From NCBI GenBank assembly GCA_037440405.1, contig JBBIUE010000019.1, positions 1 to 64,000 on the forward strand: DNA of 64,000 nucleotides. The letters run 5' to 3'. This document shows, piece after piece, positions 25,236 through 35,079 of this stretch (its first letter is position 1; every line of letters begins with the position of its first letter). The notes under the pieces are model-generated. The model ran no database searches, had not been told where the DNA came from, and saw only the letters and a program-made list of their open reading frames with translations. The stretch is from JANMGV01 sp037440405. GTDB taxonomy: Bacteria; Planctomycetota; Planctomycetia; Pirellulales; Pirellulaceae. Both the position numbers and the translations under genes were made by a program.

Positions 25236-26693
25236 ATGGTTACTGCGAACACATCAGAGAACATTGGGCAAGTCACTCAGGTCATCGGTTCGACATTCGA
25301 CGTCGAGTTTCCCATCGACAAGCTTCCACCTATCTACAATGCGGTAAAGATTCGAACGGATGCCAAGGGTGTCAAGTTGCATCTGACTGGTGAAATTCAG
25401 CAGCACCTGGGAGGTGGACGCGTACGATGTGTTGCATTAGGGAGTACCGACGGATTGATGAGAGGAATTCCGTGCATCGATACCGGTAAGCCCGTGTCGG
25501 TTCCAGTAGGCCCATCAACGCTCGGCCGCGTGTTCAACGTACTCGGAGACCCGATCGACCAGCGTGGGCCAGTCGAGGCAGCCGAAAGCCGCCCTATCCA
25601 CCGGCAAGCTCCTCAGGTATCGGAACTTTCCACCAATACGGAAGTGTTCGAAACCGGTATCAAGGTTGTCGATTTGCTGACTCCGTTTGTGCGCGGTGGC
25701 AAGGCGGGATTGTTCGGCGGTGCGGGGCTTGGCAAAACGGTTATTTTGACGGAGTTAATTGCTCGAATCGCATCTTCGCACGGTGGATTTTCTGTGTTTG
25801 CTGGAGTCGGCGAGCGAACCCGCGAGGGGACGGACTTGTGGCTGGAAATGCAAGAAGCCGAAATTGGTCAAACCGGCCGTAAGGTTATCGAGCAAACCTG
25901 CATGGTATTCGGCCAAATGAACGAACCGCCAGGATCGCGTTTGCGAGTGGCCCTGTCTGCTCTCACGATGGCCGAATACTTCCGCGATACGACTGGTAAG
26001 GACACGCTGTTGTTCGTCGATAACATTTTTCGATTCTCCCAGGCAGGAAGTGAAGTGTCAGCGTTGCTTGGTCGTATGCCATCTGCAGTGGGATATCAGC
26101 CGACATTGGCGACGGAAATGGGAGCACTCCAAGAACGAATTACCTCGACCAAAAAGGGCGCCATCACTTCCGTGCAAGCGGTTTACGTTCCTGCCGACGA
26201 TCCAACGGATCCCGCTCCGGCGACTGCGTTCGGACAGCTCGATGCGTTCATTTACTTGGAACGAGCGATTTCGGAGAAGGGAATTTATCCAGCGATCGAT
26301 CCCCTCGCGTCGAACAGTCGAATTCTTGATCCGCAGTATGTAGGCGACAGGCACTACGCGATTGCTCGACGCGTCCAGCGTATTCTTCAGCGGTACCGCG
26401 AACTGCAGGACATTATCGCTATTCTCGGCGTGGATGAACTTAGCGAAGAGGACAAGTTGGTCGTCCATCGTGCTCGGCGCATCGAGCGATTTTTGTCACA
26501 ACCCTTCTTGGTCGCCGAAGTCTTCACTGGGAAACCCGGTGAAATTACCTCATTGGCCGATACCATTCGCAGCTTCGAGGAATTGTGTGACGGTAAGTGG
26601 GACCACCTGCCGGAGCCTGCCTTCATGTACGTCGGCCCGATCGAGCAAGCGGAAGAGCAGGCCAAGAAGATGGCTCAGCAAGGGAAGAAATAA
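25236..26693 (+). CDS. atpD: ATP synthase F1 subunit beta
   Basis: A 485-residue catalytic beta subunit. The Walker A is GGAGLGKT at 161-168, the catalytic glutamate is E193 in GVGERTREGTD, and the Walker B is LLFVDNIFRF, followed by SALLGRMPSAVGYQPTLATE. The C-terminal DELSEED motif appears as VDELSEEDKL, which is the contact for subunit epsilon. All catalytic residues that I can place are present. It ends two bases before atpC. Confidence 0.98.
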   Translation: MVTANTSENIGQVTQVIGSTFDVEFPIDKLPPIYNAVKIRTDAKGVKLHLTGEIQQHLGGGRVRCVALGSTDGLMRGIPCIDTGKPVSVPVGPSTLGRVFNVLGDPIDQRGPVEAAESRPIHRQAPQVSELSTNTEVFETGIKVVDLLTPFVRGGKAGLFGGAGLGKTVILTELIARIASSHGGFSVFAGVGERTREGTDLWLEMQEAEIGQTGRKVIEQTCMVFGQMNEPPGSRLRVALSALTMAEYFRDTTGKDTLLFVDNIFRFSQAGSEVSALLGRMPSAVGYQPTLATEMGALQERITSTKKGAITSVQAVYVPADDPTDPAPATAFGQLDAFIYLERAISEKGIYPAIDPLASNSRILDPQYVGDRHYAIARRVQRILQRYRELQDIIAILGVDELSEEDKLVVHRARRIERFLSQPFLVAEVFTGKPGEITSLADTIRSFEELCDGKWDHLPEPAFMYVGPIEQAEEQAKKMAQQGKK

Positions 26694-26695
26694 TC

Positions 26696-27097
26696 GTGTC
26701 CGAACTGAAATGCGTGGTAGTTACACCCGAACGAACCGAATTGAGCGTTTATGCTGACTTGATCGTCGTCCCGATGTACGACGGCCAGTTGGGCATTCTG
26801 AAGGGCAAAAGTCCTTTGGTGGGTCGTTTGGGTTTCGGAACGCTTGATCTTCACCAATCGGGTAGGGTATTAAAGTACTACGTCGAGGGTGGATTTGTCC
26901 AGGTTAACAAGGAAGGGGTTTATGTTCTTACCGATCGATTGACTCCGGCTGATAAAGTAGACGCCGCGAAAGCAAAGGAAGACTTCGAAAAGGCGACTGC
27001 GATGACCGCTCTTACAGCGGAGACCGTCGCTCTTCGCGATCGTGCTCTTGCCTCTGCCCGCGCTCGTATACGGTTGACGAAATCGACGATGAACTAA
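26696..27097 (+). CDS. atpC: ATP synthase F1 subunit epsilon
   Basis: A 133-residue epsilon subunit starting with GTG at 26696, two bases after the beta stop, which suggests coupled translation. The N-terminal beta barrel shows CVVVTPERTELSVYADLIVVP, with the key piece DGQLGILKGKSPLVGRLG, then YYVEGGFVQVNKEGVYVLTD. The C-terminal helical part (residues 85-133) is present. Epsilon couples rotation and can inhibit ATP hydrolysis. It closes the operon; I see no clear terminator behind it. Confidence 0.93.
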   Translation: MSELKCVVVTPERTELSVYADLIVVPMYDGQLGILKGKSPLVGRLGFGTLDLHQSGRVLKYYVEGGFVQVNKEGVYVLTDRLTPADKVDAAKAKEDFEKATAMTALTAETVALRDRALASARARIRLTKSTMN

Positions 27098-27546
27098 CGC
27101 TTGACTCTTCATTGGGATCGACCGAGTAATTTGCAATGACCGATGTTGGTGCCGTCTGCCAACATCTCCCTAAGTTCGCAAGATTCTCTCGATTGGTCTC
27201 GCTTCTAACCTTCAAGGCTCTGAATAAGCGTCTCTCGGCCGTTGCTTGCAAATTGTGGAACGTATCCAAAGACTCTATTCGGCTGCATTCGTATGGTCGT
27301 CGGCTCTCCCTAACGGTCTGCGAGAGCATGATGGTCCCCCTTCGCTCTGCGAAAGCAACGCCCATTCACCTCGTCTTGCGGAGTCGATGGCCCCTCAACA
27401 GCTCTGTTCGAATTCTTGCCCCCCAGTCCGAGTAGCTACCTCAGGAGAGCTTCCGGAGATGTCTGACTTATGGCTTCGCGTTGGCGTTGCGATCGCGTAT
27501 CTAGCCGGATGATCACTTATTTCGCTTAGCGAAGAGCCATGGCGAG
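27098..27546. other. Intergenic region after the ATP synthase operon
   Basis: No gene is supported. Small hairpins are visible, such as TTCGC-TCT-GCGAA at 27341-27353 and TTCGC-TTA-GCGAA at 27521-27534. The second lies just after the stop of the convergent PQQ-propeller gene and could serve as its weak terminator. No strong T-run follows either. Confidence 0.45.
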
Positions 27547-28824
27547 CTAGTTTTTGACTCCAATGCAGTGCAGAGTCGAATTGGTGCGAATCACCAAATG
27601 TGTTGCATCTGCAGCAGGGGTAGAGCGAATCACGTCACCCAGCTCGATGCGACCAAGCTTTTGATATGCGTGTGAAGCGGCAAGAATCGTAACGACGCCG
27701 TCATCGGACATTCCAATGAGCTTTCCACCAATGATGACGGGCGAGGATGCTACGTTTCCTCCGATGCGTTGCCTCCAGAGAATTTTCCCCGTGGGAAGTT
27801 CGACGCAGGAAACGATTCCGTTGTCCGCCCATAGAAATGCAGTGTCTCCCAACACAACTGGAGTGGGCACATAGGGAGCCGTTGTTTGATTGGATATGCG
27901 CAGAATTTCTTGGCCGCTTCCATCGGCGGACACGGCGACAAGCTGATTGCCACCACCTCCAGAACCCTCGGTGCCAATGACCAAATTACCAGCGATGATT
28001 GGACTGCTACAGACCCGCTTTTCGAATGCAGGGCGGCTCCATAATCGCTTTCCCGACTCGACGTCGACCGCGAAAAAGCCATTCCCAGTGTTTGCTTCGA
28101 TGATTGAAGTCTTGCCAGATTTGTCGGTATACAAGCAAGGTACTCCATAACAAACTCGAACCGGAGTGCAGGGAGACTCCCAAACCACTTCGCCGGTTTT
28201 CGCTGACAATGCGAGGAGCCGACTTTTGCCAGGAGCAACTCCTGGAGCAAGCTCCTCGGCATCCTGGCAATCGTAGAGGATCAGTTTGTCATCGACGCGA
28301 ATGGGAGAGGTCCCGAATCCATGCTGGCTGACATAACGTCCCAAGTCACGGGTCCAAACGTCATCGCCACCATGTGTGAACGCGCGCACTGTCAAACTCG
28401 TGTCGTCGGCCCAAGCAAAATAGACCATTTGTTCGTCGACGCACGGTGTACTCGATGCGTAACTGCTGAACTTGTGCAAGGCGTGATGCCGGCTTGCAAA
28501 GTCTTTCTTCCACAACAGCTCGCCAGTATCCAGAGAATAACAGAGCGCATACCGCGTTGCATCCTTGGGGTCCGCACTCAACAAGAATACCCTATCCTTC
28601 GCGAGAACGGGTGATCCATTCCCACCACCGGGCAAAGCGACACTCCACTGCACGTCGCTCGGTTGCCACGGAATGGGAACGTGACATGTTTCGAGAATGC
28701 CCGTACCATTCGGACCTCGGAAACGCGACCAAGTCAGCTCGTCTTGTGCCGCACATCTTAATGAGAAACATAGACAGGACAGGATCATCGTGATCCGGTC
28801 TATTCGTTTGAATTGATTCATCAT
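27547..28824 (-). CDS. Exported PQQ-like beta-propeller protein
   Basis: A 425-residue secreted protein. The signal peptide (ILSCLCFSLRCAAQ) is followed by the planctomycete-typical LTWSRFRGPNGTG motif. Repeats of the PQQ/quinoprotein-like propeller type are visible, each with a strand ending in a tGEllW pattern: SLDTGELLWKKDF, SAKTGEVVWESP, VESGKRLWSRP, ELPTGKILWRQR. No PQQ-binding residues or dehydrogenase motifs stand out, so it is probably a BamB-like or sensor-type scaffold rather than an enzyme. It lies alone between the ATP synthase operon and a kinase gene. Confidence 0.85.
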   Translation of the reverse strand: MMNQFKRIDRITMILSCLCFSLRCAAQDELTWSRFRGPNGTGILETCHVPIPWQPSDVQWSVALPGGGNGSPVLAKDRVFLLSADPKDATRYALCYSLDTGELLWKKDFASRHHALHKFSSYASSTPCVDEQMVYFAWADDTSLTVRAFTHGGDDVWTRDLGRYVSQHGFGTSPIRVDDKLILYDCQDAEELAPGVAPGKSRLLALSAKTGEVVWESPCTPVRVCYGVPCLYTDKSGKTSIIEANTGNGFFAVDVESGKRLWSRPAFEKRVCSSPIIAGNLVIGTEGSGGGGNQLVAVSADGSGQEILRISNQTTAPYVPTPVVLGDTAFLWADNGIVSCVELPTGKILWRQRIGGNVASSPVIIGGKLIGMSDDGVVTILAASHAYQKLGRIELGDVIRSTPAADATHLVIRTNSTLHCIGVKN

Positions 28825-29047
28825 TCACCTGAATTAAGTTTGTCTGCAGCGGAGTTGAACCTGTCGTTTCGGCTGGCAACTTAGTAATTTTCAGAACGCA
28901 TGGTTTCGAGCGGACGCTCCTATTCTAAGGTGAGTTGCAAATGAAAAAATACCATGCAATCGAAGCACCTGCGCACTTCCGCACAGATTTTCACGGGAAC
29001 AGAGTCGGCGGCCAGGATCGTTTTGCCAAGTCTCATGCCAGACGAAC

Positions 29048-30808
29048 TTATCGAAGAGGGATACTTACCCTGAAACAACATCCACGTCCTAGCCTGCTAA
29101 TCAACTCGACCTTCCCACCCATTGCCTGGGACAGGTGTTTGACGATCGATAGTCCCAAGCCGGTGCCGCCGAGATCGCGAGAACGAGCGCGATCGACTCG
29201 GTAAAACCGCTCAAAAATCCTTTCGTGATGCTCTGGCGCGATACCCTGTCCATTATCGATCACTTCCAAGATTCCCATCGAATCGGATGCGGAAACTCGT
29301 ACCAAGACGGTCGCTTCTTCCGGAGTATAACGTATGGCGTTGGTGATCAAATTATCCAAAATCGTTATGATGCCATCTTCGTCGCCGTGAGCGATGATTG
29401 GAGAGCCCGAGGATTCGAACGTAAGTTTGGTCCGACGCTTGACTGCATCATCTTGAAATGCATCGACACGTTGCTTGGCCACGGTGCATAGGTCGATATC
29501 TTCCAGTTCAAAGGTGGCTTGTCCGGCCTCAATGCGAGCCAATTGGATCAAGTCCATGATGAGTTCATTAAGTCGATTGGCTTGTTCCTCGATTCTCTCG
29601 ACAAACCGCAGACGATTCTGTTCGTCCTCAATGGCACCTAGTCTCAGTGTCTCGGAGTACGCCTTAATGGAGGCGAGAGGCGTCTTCAGCTCATGCGAGA
29701 CATTGGCAACGAAATCACGCCGCATGGTTTCCAAGAGTCGGATGTTCGTGACATCATGAACGACAAGAACCACAGACTCCACGGAAGGGTTCGGCAACCA
29801 TGAGAATCGCATTGACAACATACGTTGAGCACCACGCGTCGATTCGATTTCGCGCGTAATCGACCGGTGGGTGCGAAAGACTTCTTCGATGCATTGTTCG
29901 ACCATCGGATTGCGTACGACTTCGTAAAACGGGCGCTGCAAGATGTCGCGCTGGCTGACATCAAGAAGTCCTAGAGCCGCGCGATTCGCCAGCACAACGC
30001 GTCGCCGCTGATCGATGGTCAGCACGCCTTCGCTCATGCTCATTAAAACCCCCGCTAGGCGATCGTTGTTGCCGGACAGTTTCTGGTACCGCTGCTTCAG
30101 ATCGGTTTGCATTTGCGTCAACAGCCGTCCGAGTCCGGACCAACCACTTTCGGAGATCGTTGTCGGAAGGACATTGGCGAAGTCTCCGGCTGCAATTCCG
30201 CCAATGAAGTTTTCGATGGTCCGCAAATGCGAGCTGGCTCGATTGGCAATCATGCTGACCGCGACCAATCCAAGAATCAATGAAAGCAACGAAAATGTGG
30301 CAAACATAGAAATGCTCTTGCCGATGGGAGGGACGGCGCTGCTCAACGGAGCGCTCACTCGAAGGAAACCTAGTCTATTCGCATCGGGTCCCATCGCTAG
30401 GGCAAGGAAGCGCGTGGGAATTTGAGTTCCCGGCGCAAGGCGAGTTGCGAAACCGGTCCCTCCTTGCCGCGCGCTCGCCACCTCGATGTTCGCGGCAATC
30501 TGACTGTCGTCGTCTGGTGAAATGCTTTCCATTGGCAGCAGCTCGATGTGAATGTTGAGCAGGCCGGCCGTCGCTTCAAGCCGGCTTGCCAGCTCTTCAT
30601 CATCGACGGTCAAAACTGCCCGACCTTGCAGTCTCGGAACTATCCAGGGGCGCAGCGAATGCGCTACCGAGCGTAGACGGTCGTCCAAACCCTCGAAAGC
30701 GTGATCTCGAATTCGACGATACGAGTAATAACCGATGACTATGCTCCCAAGAAGATGGATTACGGCGTATAGTAGCATCCACTTCAAAAGAGCCGAGCGA
30801 GAAATCAC
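29048..30808 (-). CDS. Sensor histidine kinase, PhoR-like
   Basis: A 586-residue membrane kinase. Helix 1 is near 9-28 and helix 2 near 167-187, enclosing a sensor domain of about 140 residues outside the membrane. A HAMP-like linker follows (SHLRTIENFIGGIAAGDF), then a PAS domain (about 252-355). The HisKA box has RRDFVANVSHELKTPLAS with the phosphorylated His at 372. The ATPase domain contains DNLITNAIRYTP, IDNGQGIAPEH and GGTGLGLSIVKHL. This order is that of PhoR kinases, which answer phosphate limitation. No response regulator is adjacent, so the partner is unknown and the phosphate role is only a guess. The start is GTG at 30808, with GGAG 8 bases before. Confidence 0.9.
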   Translation of the reverse strand: MISRSALLKWMLLYAVIHLLGSIVIGYYSYRRIRDHAFEGLDDRLRSVAHSLRPWIVPRLQGRAVLTVDDEELASRLEATAGLLNIHIELLPMESISPDDDSQIAANIEVASARQGGTGFATRLAPGTQIPTRFLALAMGPDANRLGFLRVSAPLSSAVPPIGKSISMFATFSLLSLILGLVAVSMIANRASSHLRTIENFIGGIAAGDFANVLPTTISESGWSGLGRLLTQMQTDLKQRYQKLSGNNDRLAGVLMSMSEGVLTIDQRRRVVLANRAALGLLDVSQRDILQRPFYEVVRNPMVEQCIEEVFRTHRSITREIESTRGAQRMLSMRFSWLPNPSVESVVLVVHDVTNIRLLETMRRDFVANVSHELKTPLASIKAYSETLRLGAIEDEQNRLRFVERIEEQANRLNELIMDLIQLARIEAGQATFELEDIDLCTVAKQRVDAFQDDAVKRRTKLTFESSGSPIIAHGDEDGIITILDNLITNAIRYTPEEATVLVRVSASDSMGILEVIDNGQGIAPEHHERIFERFYRVDRARSRDLGGTGLGLSIVKHLSQAMGGKVELISRLGRGCCFRVSIPLR

Positions 30809-30933
30809 ACCATCATCTCCGAAGTCCGAAGATGTGGCTCGGTCTTGTACCGTTGGTCTGCAATCACGCTAAGAACTCGACTTGACTTCATCGTTACCTT
30901 ACCTGTCCATTTTCTTGGTTTACTCAATTGCTC

Positions 30934-32646
30934 ATGATCGTCAACGATCGCATTTCTAAGTCGCTCCAAGCCATTTTAATCGTGGCTGCGACGTTACTAG
31001 TTTACTACCCGGTGCGAGAATGTGGCTTTATCTGGGATGATAATGATTATGTAACGATGAATGTTCATCTTCGCAGTTGGGAAGGACTGATTCGAATATG
31101 GACAGACTTGCAAGCGGAGCCTCAGTATTACCCCCTTGTCCACACGACGTTTTGGCTTGAATTCCGAGCCTGGGAGCTTAATCCTGTTGGCTATCATGCG
31201 GTCAACGTCCTCTTGCACACATTGAACTCGCTGCTGCTTTGGCAATTGTTGCGGAAGCTCGGTATTTCAGGAAGCTGGCTGGCCGCGATGCTGTTTGCAG
31301 TCCATCCCGTGTGCGTCGAATCGGTTGCCTGGATCACCGAGAGGAAGAATGTCCTTTCGAGTTTCTTCTATTTGTCTGCTGCGCACTGCTTCGTCCGTTT
31401 TTCTAGACTTGAAAATGCAGATGGCTCGGCGAGTTCCAATCCGTCTGGAGTCGACGTGAGGACGCATCATTGGCGTTGGTACGCACCCATGTGCCTGCTT
31501 TTTGTTTGCGCATTACTAAGCAAGACGGTCACCTCGACTTTTCCGGCGGCCATGCTGGTGATTGTCTGGTGGAAACGACGGTCGCTCCCCTGGCCAACGA
31601 TTCTTGCATTGTTGCCTTTGTTCGCAGCAGGCATTCGACTCGGAATGATCACCGCTTGGCTCGAGGAACACCATGTCGGAGCGAGTGGCAGGGAATGGGA
31701 CTTCACCGTTGTCGAAAGGATGTTGATCGCCAGTCGGGCTGTATGGTTCTACGTGCAAAAACTCCTATGGCCGAATCCTCTCATGTTTTTTTATCCGAGG
31801 TGGAACATCGATTCGCAAGCGGCGTGGCAGTATACATTTGCTGCTGCGGGCCTAGTGGTAATGATCTCATTGGTTGCGTTCCGCCGACGCTTCCCTGGAA
31901 CATTAGCTGCCTCGCTTCTTTACGTGGGGACCTTGTTTCCTGCACTCGGATTCGTCAATGTTTATCCCATGCGATATTCCTTTGTGGCTGACCACTTTCA
32001 ATACATGGCGAGTATGGTGTTCCTGTCGTGGCTCGCGTCTGGAATCGCACTTGCCTCGGAGCGTTTTCAGCAAATCCGCATTCCTTTGTACTTGGCCAGT
32101 GCAACTTGGGTTGCGATCCTGATGTACTTGACCTTCCGCCAAGTACCGATTTACCAGAATCTGGAGACACTTTGGGAAAATACGCTTGCTAAAAATCCGC
32201 AAAGCTGGATCGCCATGAATAATCTTGGGAACATTCGAATTCGACAGGGCAAACACGCTGATGCGGTCGCACTGTTTGAATCTGCGATTCGCCTCAAGCC
32301 GGACTACGCGGATGCATACGTCAACCTCGGCAAAGCGTTGGGAGACGTGAATCGCTTGCAGGAGGCAGAAGCGGCCTATCGACGTGGAGTGGCCCTTGCG
32401 CCCCCAACACCGATTCTCGCGACCTCCCTGAGCGGACTTGGCGTCGTCCGAGCAAGACTGAATGACCTCGACGAGGCGGTCATTTGTCTAACAAGAGCGA
32501 TCGAGCTTCAACCCGATTACGCGGAAGCACACTACAATCTTGCCATTGTTTTCCAGAGTCGCGGCGAGCTGGACAAAGCGAATAGCCACTTTCGCAAGGC
32601 GGCTCAGCTTCGCGATCAGCGGGAAAAATCGTTGCTTAAACAGTGA
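30934..32646 (+). CDS. Polytopic membrane protein with C-terminal TPRs (TMTC-like)
   Basis: A 570-residue protein. Residues 1-400 form a multi-helix membrane part resembling the O-mannosyltransferase-like TMTC proteins of the GT-C fold. It has the loop GFIWDDNDYVTMN with the acidic pair expected at a GT-C active site, then YYPLVHTTFWLEFRAW, GYHAVNVLLHTLNSLLLW and HPVCVESVAWITERKNVLS. The C-terminal 150 residues hold about four TPRs (for example WIAMNNLGNIRIRQGKHADAV, within the limit as NNLGNIRIRQGKHADAV, and PDYAEAHYNLAIVFQSRGEL). A glycosyl-transfer role is inferred from the fold only; donor and acceptor are unknown. The ATG at 30934 is preferred over a TTG at 30928. Its stop overlaps the region just before the next gene. 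Confidence 0.8.
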   Translation: MIVNDRISKSLQAILIVAATLLVYYPVRECGFIWDDNDYVTMNVHLRSWEGLIRIWTDLQAEPQYYPLVHTTFWLEFRAWELNPVGYHAVNVLLHTLNSLLLWQLLRKLGISGSWLAAMLFAVHPVCVESVAWITERKNVLSSFFYLSAAHCFVRFSRLENADGSASSNPSGVDVRTHHWRWYAPMCLLFVCALLSKTVTSTFPAAMLVIVWWKRRSLPWPTILALLPLFAAGIRLGMITAWLEEHHVGASGREWDFTVVERMLIASRAVWFYVQKLLWPNPLMFFYPRWNIDSQAAWQYTFAAAGLVVMISLVAFRRRFPGTLAASLLYVGTLFPALGFVNVYPMRYSFVADHFQYMASMVFLSWLASGIALASERFQQIRIPLYLASATWVAILMYLTFRQVPIYQNLETLWENTLAKNPQSWIAMNNLGNIRIRQGKHADAVALFESAIRLKPDYADAYVNLGKALGDVNRLQEAEAAYRRGVALAPPTPILATSLSGLGVVRARLNDLDEAVICLTRAIELQPDYAEAHYNLAIVFQSRGELDKANSHFRKAAQLRDQREKSLLKQ

Positions 32647-32663
32647 GAGGACCAACGCACAAC

Positions 32664-33392
32664 ATGTTTGAAAATAAGGCAGTCATGATCACTGGTGGTT
32701 CAAGCGGAATCGGCTTGGCTATCGCCAGAGCATTCGCGGACCGAGGAGCTCGAGTTGTCATCGGAAGCCGTCGCCCAGAGGCGGTCGAGCAAGCGATCCA
32801 ACAGATTCAGGGCCAGCATCCTGTTCGGGGTCGGGCGGTTGATGTGGCTGATCGCGACAGTGCAAAGACATTTATCGACTTTGGTCTGGACCAACTCGGT
32901 CGGCTGGACATTCTCGTTCTCGCCGCAGGAATCAACATACGCAATCGATCGATGGCAAGCATGACACCCGAGGAGTGGGATCAAGTGCTCGGTATCAATG
33001 CGACAGGAGCATACAACTGCCTGCATGCTTCCCTTCCGACGATGAAAGCTCAGGCCGACGGCATCATCTTTAACATTTCGAGCGTAGCAGGAAAGCGGGC
33101 GATTGCATTGGGTGGGGTCGCGTACGCTGCCAGTAAGTTTGCCATGACCGCTCTCGGCACAACCGTTGCCAACGAAGTCGCTCCCGATGGAATTCGAGTG
33201 GTCAACATCTATCCAGGTGAGGTGAATACTCCGATCCTCGATAATCGACCGGTCGCAATCACCGAGGAACATCGTCAACGAATTCTCCAACCGGAGGATG
33301 TCGCCTCGTTAGTCCTTTCTCTCGCCCAACTACCAAAGCACGTCCATGTGCCCGAAGTGGTGATCAAACCACTTTCTCAGGCGTGGTACTGA
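32664..33392 (+). CDS. Short-chain dehydrogenase/reductase
   Basis: A 242-residue SDR enzyme that uses NAD(P)H. The cofactor motif is TGGSSGIGLA near the N-terminus, followed by RVVIGSRR, which with its arginines suggests NADP. Then come VLAAGIN (NAG-type motif), the structural Asn in GINATGAYN, the catalytic Ser in FNISSVAGKRA, and Tyr/Lys in AYAASKFA. YPGEVNTPI is the usual PG motif. All catalytic residues are intact. A GTG at 32643 overlaps the previous stop, but the ATG at 32664 gives the usual start MFENKAVMITGG. It may be co-transcribed with the TMTC-like gene. Substrate is not predictable. Confidence 0.92.
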   Translation: MFENKAVMITGGSSGIGLAIARAFADRGARVVIGSRRPEAVEQAIQQIQGQHPVRGRAVDVADRDSAKTFIDFGLDQLGRLDILVLAAGINIRNRSMASMTPEEWDQVLGINATGAYNCLHASLPTMKAQADGIIFNISSVAGKRAIALGGVAYAASKFAMTALGTTVANEVAPDGIRVVNIYPGEVNTPILDNRPVAITEEHRQRILQPEDVASLVLSLAQLPKHVHVPEVVIKPLSQAWY

Positions 33393-33628
33393 GTCGTGCG
33401 GGCACTTCTCTCTTACCGTCGTCTGCCTAATCCGACCGTCGTCCGTTTACCCCGCACTTTTGAATGAGCAGCTTCAGCCCATGTCAGCGCATCCAAACTC
33501 GCTGATTGGGATCGTGGCATCGAATCCGCGGCTCTTTGATGAACGTTCGATATCGACAGAATAAATAGTGCTCTCTGCTCAGCTAAAAATTTGAAGTCAG
33601 TGCGGGGCAACTCCGCTCCAGCGTGGGC

Positions 33629-34996
33629 TTATGTGCTCGGAGCGATGGGAATGGCTCGAATGAGATGAAGCAAAACGGATTGGTTGGAGGACTCGCCGAC
33701 GTTTGCGCTTTCCTCTTGATTGCTCGGACCCGAGTGAGTGACACAGAAAAACAAGTACTTCTGGCCAACGAACAGATTCCGCGCTCCTGTCTGGCTCGCG
33801 AAAATCTTTATCGGCTTATCCATCGTTTTGAGAGGAATGAGGAGGACTTCTGAATCCGAGGCGATTGCATCGATCTGATCGATTTCGCCGACCAAGGCGA
33901 TGGTTTGCCGCAGTGATGATAATTTGAGATTGGCAACTGCTCCTTGTTCGATGAGTGTGAGAATACTCGGATTTTTGAGCATGGTCTGACACTCTGCAAC
34001 CAGCTTGTCCAACCAAACCTGATTGGAAGGCGAAGGTTGTGGATTCTCGTTCATGAGCGCTGCAATCTGCAGCAGACTCGTGTACAAGCGTTGCGCGAGG
34101 ACGCGTTTTCGATTACGATCAGTGCCTTGGTAGACCTCCCAGGCGTTCACACTTTCTTGCAAGTCGAAGACTGCGGTTGCGAATGGACTCATCGCAGGAG
34201 GCGAATCCTCAGCGTCATCGGACGTGGATGTTGCACCCAAATGTAAATCGCTGTCGCCATCGGCAGCAACATCGGGACGAGCTCCGGTGAAAGGTTCCGT
34301 AATCTCTCCGTTCTCTGCGAGGTCGTTTCCAATTTTGGGGAGTCGTTCACCGGAAGCGAATTCCATCGCGGGCTGCCTTGGCAAGCGAATTTGATTTCCA
34401 GCATTTTCGGCAATGGGGCGAAATCGATCGGGGACAATCCAGGGGACGTACTTGCCAACCAATGGTCCGGCCCCCATAAAGTCCCGATCAAGCAAATGCC
34501 AAATGATCAACAAGGCAACCGGAATCGCGGCAGCGCCACCCAGAACAACTTGAACAAGGCTTAGCCAGATCGGCTTCGAGGCTCGACGGCGGCGCTGGTA
34601 CTCGTCGTGCGTAATGGGTTTGAAGCGTTTCCAGTCCTTGACTCTACGGCCCGCCCCTTCTGCTCCCTCCGATGCGGAGTCGAGTGATTCAGAGTCTAGA
34701 GGAACGAGATTGAGTTCTCCAGGATGGTCTTCGACTTGGATTCTGTCGAAAGCAACAGCGGTTGGCTCATTCGACGAAGTTTCAGGGATGCTCGTTGAGT
34801 GAGGTTGGAAATCAAAGAAGAGGTCCTCTCCACCCGGGTCTTCGATGACAATCCATTTCCGTGAAGTGCCTTGGAGCAAATCCCCAGCCAAGATTTCAAA
34901 CTGGCAAACCGGACATCGAAGCTTGGCATTCGCCGAAGCTTGAAGAGGAGGCTGGACGGCAAAATGGCACTGCGGGCATGGGAAAAAAAATGGCAT
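33629..34996 (-). CDS. Zinc-ribbon (MJ0042-like) single-helix membrane protein
   Basis: A 455-residue protein. The start at 34996 gives MPFFFPCPQCHF, the opening of MJ0042-like zinc ribbons. Its four cysteines are in FPCPQC and LRCPVC. An acidic linker follows, then a basic stretch (YQRRRRASKPIW) and one membrane helix (VVLGGAAAIPVALLIIWHLL). The last 280 residues lie on the far side of the membrane, rich in Pro/Asp at first and then helical. The C-terminus has a strand-rich part (KYLFFCVTHSGPS). I recognise no catalytic motif. An alternative ATG at 35014 adds six residues. Cytoplasmic zinc ribbon plus exported tail is common in planctomycete proteins of unknown function. Confidence 0.75.
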   Translation of the reverse strand: MPFFFPCPQCHFAVQPPLQASANAKLRCPVCQFEILAGDLLQGTSRKWIVIEDPGGEDLFFDFQPHSTSIPETSSNEPTAVAFDRIQVEDHPGELNLVPLDSESLDSASEGAEGAGRRVKDWKRFKPITHDEYQRRRRASKPIWLSLVQVVLGGAAAIPVALLIIWHLLDRDFMGAGPLVGKYVPWIVPDRFRPIAENAGNQIRLPRQPAMEFASGERLPKIGNDLAENGEITEPFTGARPDVAADGDSDLHLGATSTSDDAEDSPPAMSPFATAVFDLQESVNAWEVYQGTDRNRKRVLAQRLYTSLLQIAALMNENPQPSPSNQVWLDKLVAECQTMLKNPSILTLIEQGAVANLKLSSLRQTIALVGEIDQIDAIASDSEVLLIPLKTMDKPIKIFASQTGARNLFVGQKYLFFCVTHSGPSNQEESANVGESSNQSVLLHLIRAIPIAPST

Positions 34997-35079
34997 GGGT
35001 CCCTCTACAACCATGACGATAAGCTACTCAGCTACTTCTCATCATGGTTGAGAATGGTGATTACCACAAGCCACTTGGA

